A stretch of DNA of 12,252 bases from Jimgerdemannia flammicorona (taxonomy: Eukaryota > Mucoromycota > Endogonomycetes > Endogonales > Endogonaceae): assembly GCA_003990745.1 (NCBI GenBank), contig RBNI01005689.1, forward strand, positions 1 through 12,252. The letters run 5' to 3'. Position 1 is the first letter of the stretch; each line of letters starts with the position of its first letter. Shown piece after piece: positions 8,171 through 12,252 of the stretch. Both the position numbers and the translations under genes were made by a program. Under the pieces are notes generated by a model that saw nothing but the letters and a program-made list of their open reading frames with translations, made no database searches and was not told the origin of the DNA.

Positions 8171-8347
8171 TTTGTTCTTGATTGGTAAGATCCTGTTTGT
8201 GTGAATCTTGTGTTCCATGACTTGGTATTGACTCAGCTTTGTATGCTGTGACTTCTGTTTGACTCAGCTTCATGATCTTGCAGGTGATTTCCAGATTTGT
8301 TCAGAGATCACATATGATTTCGGTGGCTTGGAGGTTGTACGCTTATA

Positions 8348-8505
8348 GTAAGGTTGGGTATTAATATACTTGAGGGATTGATAGTCAGTAATGACATCAA
8401 ACTCAACATCTTCTAGATAGTATCACCAGTGGTCTAGTGTATATATTATTGCCAATAGCTCCTTCTTGTGGGTAGCTAGCTTTTATTCAGCTGGACTCAA
8501 AAATG
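8348..8505 (-). pseudogene. RNase H, C-terminal half (element B)
   Basis: Starting from LSPAE (8486-8500), the frame reads KLATHKKELLAIIYTLDHW, then LEDVEFDVITDYQSLKYINTQP. This is the Gypsy RNase H with catalytic Glu (KKELL) and Asp (TDYQSL). TAA and TGA interrupt it. It starts just where the plus-strand RNase H fragment at 9993 stops, and it ends abruptly at the LTR of element A. Confidence 0.85.
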
Positions 8506-8510
8506 ATAAT

Positions 8511-8879
8511 ATAGTTACTGCAGATAGTACACTATATTCTATTGAGTCAATTGCTGCCAAACTACCCATTAAGATCTAGAAATATTGAGAATGAGTAGAC
8601 TTTAAAGTTGTATTACTAGGAGATCATAATTTGATCTTAGAAAAACCCTAACTCACCAAACACAATCTAAATATTAATTAGTATAAGAATAAAGTTACTT
8701 TACTTCAAAATAGAGTCAATATTACTATCAAGACAGACAAGCCTATGAACAAGATCCCAGTTGCAATACTGTCAGCAATATAGTATAAAAAAGCACTTAA
8801 GAAGACAGTATATACTTTTGTTATAATAATCTGTCTCAAGAAATAAGACAAAAGGCTGTCAATCAATAAAAGTATTAAG
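8511..8879 (+). pseudogene. Protease C-terminal half and linker to RT (element B, inverted block)
   Basis: From 8613 the frame reads LLGDHNLILEKP, a TAA, LTKHNLNIN, a TAG, YKNKVTL. This is the end of a Gypsy protease (the LLG strand, then the PWLxxHNPxIxW segment), with both Trp positions now stops (TGG to TAA or TAG). It is in the same frame as the RT that follows. The N-terminal half with the active site lies on the minus strand at 9995-10121. Positions 8721-8879 are a linker with stops and no recognised motif. Confidence 0.7.
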
Positions 8880-9935
8880 TTATTGCTTGAAGAATTCAAG
8901 GATGTCTTTCCAGACAAGCTACCTGGTTTACCATCTGTATAAGAAGTTGATCATGAAATTAAACTGACCCCAGGAGCTATACTACCCAAGAAATACATAT
9001 ATTACATATCATCTCTCAAAATTGAAGTAGTCAAGAAGGAACTAGAAAAACTACTTATCCAAGGAGCCATTCAATCAAGCAAGTCCCCCTATAGCTCACC
9101 AGTCTTATTTATTAAGAAGAAGAATGATATCTTATTAATATATATAGACTACTGAGCACTCAATAAGCTTATAGTCAAGAATCAATATCTACTACTCTTG
9201 ATTGATTAAATTTTTGATACTCTTAAGAATGCTAAGTACTTCATCAAGTTGGACTTTATATCAGATTATTACCAAATCTGAATCAAGTTAGAAGATATCT
9301 CCTAGACTATATTTATGATCCTTTTTGGACTTTATAAATTTCTAGTTCTAGTATTTAATCTTATCAATGTACCTACCTTATTCCAGATCCTCATGAATAA
9401 GATAATCAAAAACTAACTATTTATCTTCTTATTGATATATCTTGATGATATTCTGATCTTTAGTACAACTAAAGAGAAATACTTCAAGTATATCTGAGTA
9501 GTTCTAGAGATCTTACAAAAATACAAGTTTTATGTAAAGCTCAAAAAGTGTGAATTCTTCAAAGAACAAGTCAAATATCTTAGCCATATTGTCTCTGTAC
9601 AAGGAATTCAAGTAGATCTGTACAAGATAGAGACAATTCAAGAATGGCCTATTTCATTAAACCTTATAGAACTCTGATTCTTTCTTGGTCTAGCTGGTTA
9701 CTACTGCCACTTTGTCAGAAACTTCTCTGATATTACTGAGCCACTGACTAATCTCATGAGAAAGACCCCTAACTCTGATCACTATGTATCCTACACCTGA
9801 GACCTCTTTTTTCAATAAGTCTTCTAAGAACTCAAGAACTGTCTGACTTATGCTCCAGTCCTGCATAATGTAGATCTAAGTCTGAAACTCACTATTACTA
9901 CTAATGCATTGAATTTTGCCATTGGAGTAGTCTTA
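8880..9935 (+). pseudogene. Reverse transcriptase and start of RNase H (element B, inverted block)
   Basis: This is one frame with no shift over more than 1 kb. It contains LLEEFKDVFPDKLPGLPSV, then SPYSSPVLFIKKKND (fingers), DY*ALNKL, KNQYLLLLID, KLDF (first catalytic Asp), LYKFLVLVFN, TLFQ, YLDD (9438-9449), the SHIVSVQGI connection, and FLGLAGYY. It ends with TTNALNFAIGVVL of RNase H. TGA stops fall at typical Arg positions (DYR, QIRI, VRxVL, LRxFLG). Others arise from Trp or Glu codons. It lies opposite in direction to the gag and dUTPase of the same element. Confidence 0.92.
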
Positions 9936-9993
9936 TGTATTACAAGATGATGGCAAAGAACATTGCTCTATTACTTTCAAGTTCTACAAGTTG
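9936..9993 (+). pseudogene. RNase H middle fragment after frameshift (element B)
   Basis: A shift near 9938 moves the frame to LQDDGKEHCSITFKFYKL, the next segment of Gypsy RNase H. It ends at the inversion breakpoint near 9993. The following segment, LSPAE onward, is at 8505-8348 on the other strand. Confidence 0.75.
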
Positions 9994-9994
9994 G

Positions 9995-10121
9995 CTACAG
10001 GCTTGGTGAAAATCTTGAGATTTTTAATAAGGTTCTGATTGATAAAGTTTCCTGCAGCTCTACTGTCTATAAGCACTTATACTTCCTTTCCTTTGACTAG
10101 ACTCTTGAAAATGAATATAGC
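9995..10121 (-). pseudogene. Aspartic protease, N-terminal half (element B)
   Basis: The frame reads AIFIFKSLVKGKEV, a TAA, then VLIDSRAAGNFINQNLIK. The catalytic D-S/T-G is present as DSR (Asp at 10065-10067), the Gly having become Arg by GGA to AGA. It is in frame with the upstream dUTPase, so dUTPase and protease were one product. It breaks off at 9995, and the rest is on the plus strand from about 8520. Confidence 0.8.
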
Positions 10122-10152
10122 TTAAGCTCAATTTTCAGTGAGACTTACTGCT

Positions 10153-10515
10153 TGATCAGTACTACTAAAACCTTTCTATTCTTACTTAGTTTCAGATAGT
10201 TCTTAAACTTCTGTAACCTTGGATTGACTGGCTTCTTCCAGGATTATTTATATAACTCAGTCTCCTTCTTTGACTGTATAGTCTTGATCCTTTTAGTTGA
10301 CAAGTAAGACTTGAACTTATTCTCAATAGTTTGAATCAATGATACCAGTATTAATATCTAAATAATACTTGATACTAAGTTCTGATCATAGTGTAATTTT
10401 AACATAATGTCCTTCAGAATATTAGACTATAATTCCAGTAGGTACCAAAGTTCAGCCTTTAGCTAGAATAGTTACTTACTTGATAGAGTACAGATTAAGA
10501 CCAATGACTCTTTCT
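10153..10515 (-). pseudogene. dUTPase domain of element B
   Basis: Without a frameshift the five dUTPase motifs appear in order. Motif 1 is IGLNLYS (10485-10505), with Asn where the family often has Asp. Motif 2 is SELSIKY, after a stop. Motif 3 is NTGIIDSNY, with the catalytic Asp at 10335-10337. Motif 4 is VKEGD, TGA, VI (10257-10259 stop), with the TGA at the usual Arg of GDRIAQ. Motif 5 is EKGFSSTD (10155-10178), preceded by EVxELSET as in many dUTPases. At least eight stops interrupt it. It lies between the zinc knuckle (10633) and protease (10121), as in element A, but its sequence has diverged strongly from that copy. There is no open frame of any length here, so only the motif order reveals it. 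Confidence 0.85.
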
Positions 10516-10632
10516 GATTGATATTGAGGAATCTGAGCCTTTGGGTGGAGCTTTTTGATCTTAAGTTCAGATTGACTGATAGTATGGTTAATAGGTGTAT
10601 ACTGATTGTTCTTGGTGGTTCACTGATCTAGA

Positions 10633-11540
10633 ATATTTAGTTATAATATATTCTATTTGATAATAGAAGAAATAAGCTCCAGATTTCTTTAAATAGTCTT
10701 TTTCTTCTAGAGTAAGCTTGGTATTCTTCTTATTCATATGTAGTATCTAGATCCATTAGTACTGGATTAACTACTTTGAGTTGGTTCTTGTGATAGTTCT
10801 CAAAATTGTTCTTCTTATAGTACTCTAGTTCAAAGTAGTTGCTAAAAATTATAACATCAAACCTATTGGTAATTCTCATGGCTTCATTGAGAGTCTATAG
10901 CTCTTCTAGCTCAATATTGACTTGTATGTTTCCTTTCAGACCTTAGATATAGTAGTCTATCTTTTCATCTTTATCTTATTATTAGTAGCTCAAGTAAAAT
11001 TGATAGGAATTATACATTGTAACTTTACACAGACTTGAGTTGCTTGATGTTTGCTAGCTTATCTTAGGCTAGCTTGGTAATATTAATAGACTTGAACTGC
11101 TGGCGAAGAGCCTCCTTAAAAGATTTCTAATATTGGATTCTTATATTCAAATAGAAAGTAGTGATCACGATATAATTATACTACCAAATGACTATATTTC
11201 CTCAGAGAAGTATAGCAGCAAATTAGACTTATATATCTTCTTTTATTCTTGTAAGTTCAAAGTATTGGTCTAACTGGAAGGTCTATGTATCTGTAGTTAG
11301 TTCTCCTTGATGACTATCAAAGATATCTGACTTGAGTAGCTTAAAACTAACTAATATAATAGCAGAATATGATATAGTAATAGTTCTTGTTTTCTGATAT
11401 TCTAGTTGTACTTGAAGTTATTGGATCTGGTGGACCATGATGGTAATCATATCTTTCAGATTGACTTGTAGTTCTGTACTAACTGCTTCTTCTATAGTAA
11501 AGATGTCTGGATAATAGACTAGTTCTTTAGCATGACTCAT
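10633..11540 (-). pseudogene. gag: gag of element B: capsid and zinc knuckle remnant
   Basis: The ATG at 11538-11540 opens MSHAKELVYYPDIFTIEEAV, then a coiled-coil-like helix. A Gypsy capsid follows: SDIFDS, FQLDQYF, FAAILL, GNIV, FKEALRQQFKSINITKLA, DKLANIKQL, SYNV. After a frameshift near 10990 come GLKGNIQVNIELEEL and TLNEAMRITNRFD. The tail ends in a zinc knuckle at 10633-10674 with exact CX2CX4HX4C spacing, but all four ligands have become Tyr, as expected for TGC/TGT to TAC/TAT and CAC/CAT to TAC/TAT. Stops are scattered through the frame. Positions 10516-10632 are a linker with nothing recognised. Confidence 0.8.
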
Positions 11541-12065
11541 TTTGGACTTGTGTAACTAGCTGTGACTGGTTTCTGAATTCATGTGAGGTTTCTTAATAAG
11601 GTAAAATATAACAACACAATTGCTATTAAGTATAATAGTTCTAGTTTCTTTAAGAGAAAGCAGCTAAGTTCTGATAATTCTGATAGACCTAAAATAGCTT
11701 GAAGAGATACTTATAGGTTTAAGTATTTTTGAAGAAATTCTGAGAGAAAATATTCTGAGCTTTATTTAAGTAGAGAATAAGAATATTTATACAGAATCTG
11801 AAAGAAAGATCTAGAAGAATCTTGAAAAAGAAGAGAAAAGTCAAGAAATAGATTTCTAGTAAAAATAACTAATAGAATTCTACAATATTCCAAAAGGTTC
11901 TATAACTAGCTAAGACAAGATACTTAGTGCCAAGAGAAGATTTCTAAGTATTCAAAAGGTGTTAGAACATAGCAGAATATTTTAAAAAAAATAAAAAAAA
12001 ACTAGAAAAAAGATGCAAAAAAGTATTAAGACTAAGATATGACTGTAAAACTGTTATACTAACCA
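11541..12065 (-). repeat. Probable leader and 5' LTR of element B
   Basis: This is AT-rich non-coding DNA upstream of gag. It contains a TATA box (11784-11791) and an AATAAA (11761-11766) on the minus strand. The outer end is placed at 12065, where the minus strand begins TGGTTAGTATAAC and composition changes sharply to pyrimidine-rich DNA. The inner end is not clear (about 11580-11600). No second LTR copy is present to confirm it. Confidence 0.4.
11784..11791 (-). promoter_or_regulatory. TATA box of element B
   Basis: The minus strand reads TATAAATA, about 245 bases upstream of the gag ATG. The octamer is identical to that of element A and similarly spaced. Confidence 0.5.
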
Positions 12066-12252
12066 CCTATCCCTCTTATCTCCACATTCTCACCAACCAT
12101 TGATCTCAGAGCAGCAGACTATACCTCATGACTCTCCTTCTCCTCTTAGACCTCAAGTATACTATTATCAAAAAGTACCTAATCTCTCACCTCCTGGCTC
12201 TTCTCAGAGACTACTACTTTCTACTCTTCTCCTTCTCTAGTCTATATACTTG
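12066..12252. other. Pyrimidine-rich flank, identity unclear
   Basis: The plus strand is rich in C and T. On the minus strand one frame reads VLFDNSILEV, then SAALRSMVGENVEIRGIGG, then a stop at the LTR edge, with three stops inside. This could be the decayed 3' end of a gene or chance. I make no functional call. Confidence 0.2.

Larger units (their letters stand above)
305..8347 (-). mobile_element. Element A: Ty3/Gypsy chromovirus with dUTPase and LTR accessory gene
   Basis: On the minus strand the order is 5' LTR (from 8347), accessory gene, LTR core promoter, gag, dUTPase, RT (C-terminal part), RNase H, integrase, chromodomain, polypurine tract, 3' LTR (861 down to a truncation near 305). 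The LTR copies start at matching points (861 and 8347, offset 7486) and align without gaps over about 550 bases. The chromodomain after integrase places it among the chromoviruses. It is non-functional: at least 14 stops in the main frame, a frameshift within gag near 5265, missing protease and RT fingers, and a truncated 3' LTR. It interrupts the RNase H of element B at 8347/8348. Confidence 0.9.
6590..8347 (-). repeat. 5' LTR of element A (long model)
   Basis: The LTR start at 8347 matches the 3' LTR start at 861, though the terminal TG is now TA. Positions 7794-8347 are proven repeat. The inner end is inferred from the TATA box (6799), AATAAA (6676) and the gag start, which gives an LTR of about 1.7 kb. 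The inner ~1.2 kb cannot be checked inside this window because the 3' copy is truncated. If the LTR were only ~560 bases, the accessory gene would start in the LTR and extend into internal sequence. Confidence 0.5.
8348..12065 (-). mobile_element. Element B: older Ty3/Gypsy element with dUTPase and an internal inversion
   Basis: Minus-strand gag, zinc knuckle, dUTPase and half of protease (11540 to 9995) lead into a block on the plus strand (8511-9993) with the other half of protease, RT and half of RNase H. The other half of RNase H follows on the minus strand (8505 to 8348). Only two CpG (near 11104 and 11168) remain from 8348 to 12252. Stops are frequent. Integrase and the 3' LTR are absent because element A begins at 8347. 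The 5' LTR is probably between about 11590 and 12065. Confidence 0.85.

Noticed and set aside
8705..8917. Minus-strand 70-codon hydrophobic frame, membrane-like
   Set aside because: It is antisense to the protease-RT linker of the inverted block. The hydrophobicity comes from AT-rich codons.
1..12252. Classical RIP acting on CpA
   Set aside because: CpA and TpG are abundant in element A and the LTR differences centre on CpG. In B, CpG loss is near total but the CpA signal cannot be judged by eye.
1..12252. tRNA, rRNA or CRISPR arrays
   Set aside because: No cloverleaf, rRNA-like sequence or regularly spaced repeats were seen on either strand.

Overview
The window looks like transposon-filled fungal DNA. 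I can identify no intact host gene. It holds two decayed Ty3/Gypsy LTR retrotransposons, both read mainly on the minus strand, one inserted into the other. A filamentous fungus with CpG-directed repeat mutation or CpG methylation (for example a basidiomycete or a Pezizales-type ascomycete) fits best: fungal-type chromodomain Gypsy polyproteins, loss of CpG, and premature stops that are mostly TGA where the family has Arg. The species cannot be named from this.

Layout. Positions 1-304 are an unrelated CpG-bearing segment with palindromic GATTCGAATC/ATCCGGAT repeats. Element A (about 305-8347, minus) has a truncated 3' LTR (305-861), a polypurine tract (863-875) and a long gag-pol frame (1291 to about 6523). 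Its order is Gag N-terminal region, capsid, zinc knuckle, dUTPase, C-terminal part of RT, RNase H, integrase, chromodomain. The protease and the first half of RT are missing. Upstream lies an LTR core (TATA 6799-6806, AATAAA 6676-6681). Upstream of that is an accessory gene of about 365 codons (6996-8091) of unknown function, with its own TATA box, placed inside the LTR/U3-like region. Its first ~100 codons are repeated, without stops, in the 3' LTR copy.

Element B (8348 to about 12065) is older and almost CpG-free. It also runs on the minus strand: Gag (11540 downward), zinc knuckle (10633-10674), a second dUTPase (10153-10515) and the N-terminal half of the protease (9995-10121). A block of about 1.5 kb (8511-9993) with the rest of protease, RT and the first half of RNase H is flipped to the plus strand. 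The second half of RNase H (8348-8505) is on the minus strand again and is cut off where element A begins. This is an in-place inversion with breakpoints inside protease and RNase H. Positions 12066-12252 are flanking DNA of unclear nature.

The main points are: (1) two divergent Gypsy elements share the order nucleocapsid-dUTPase-protease; (2) element A seems to carry a gene with its own promoter in its LTR; (3) the two LTR copies of A differ by 41 hand-counted substitutions, 40 of them transitions, with seven reciprocal TG/CA pairs showing CpG decay on opposite strands. No gene here can be expressed as a full-length product as it stands.
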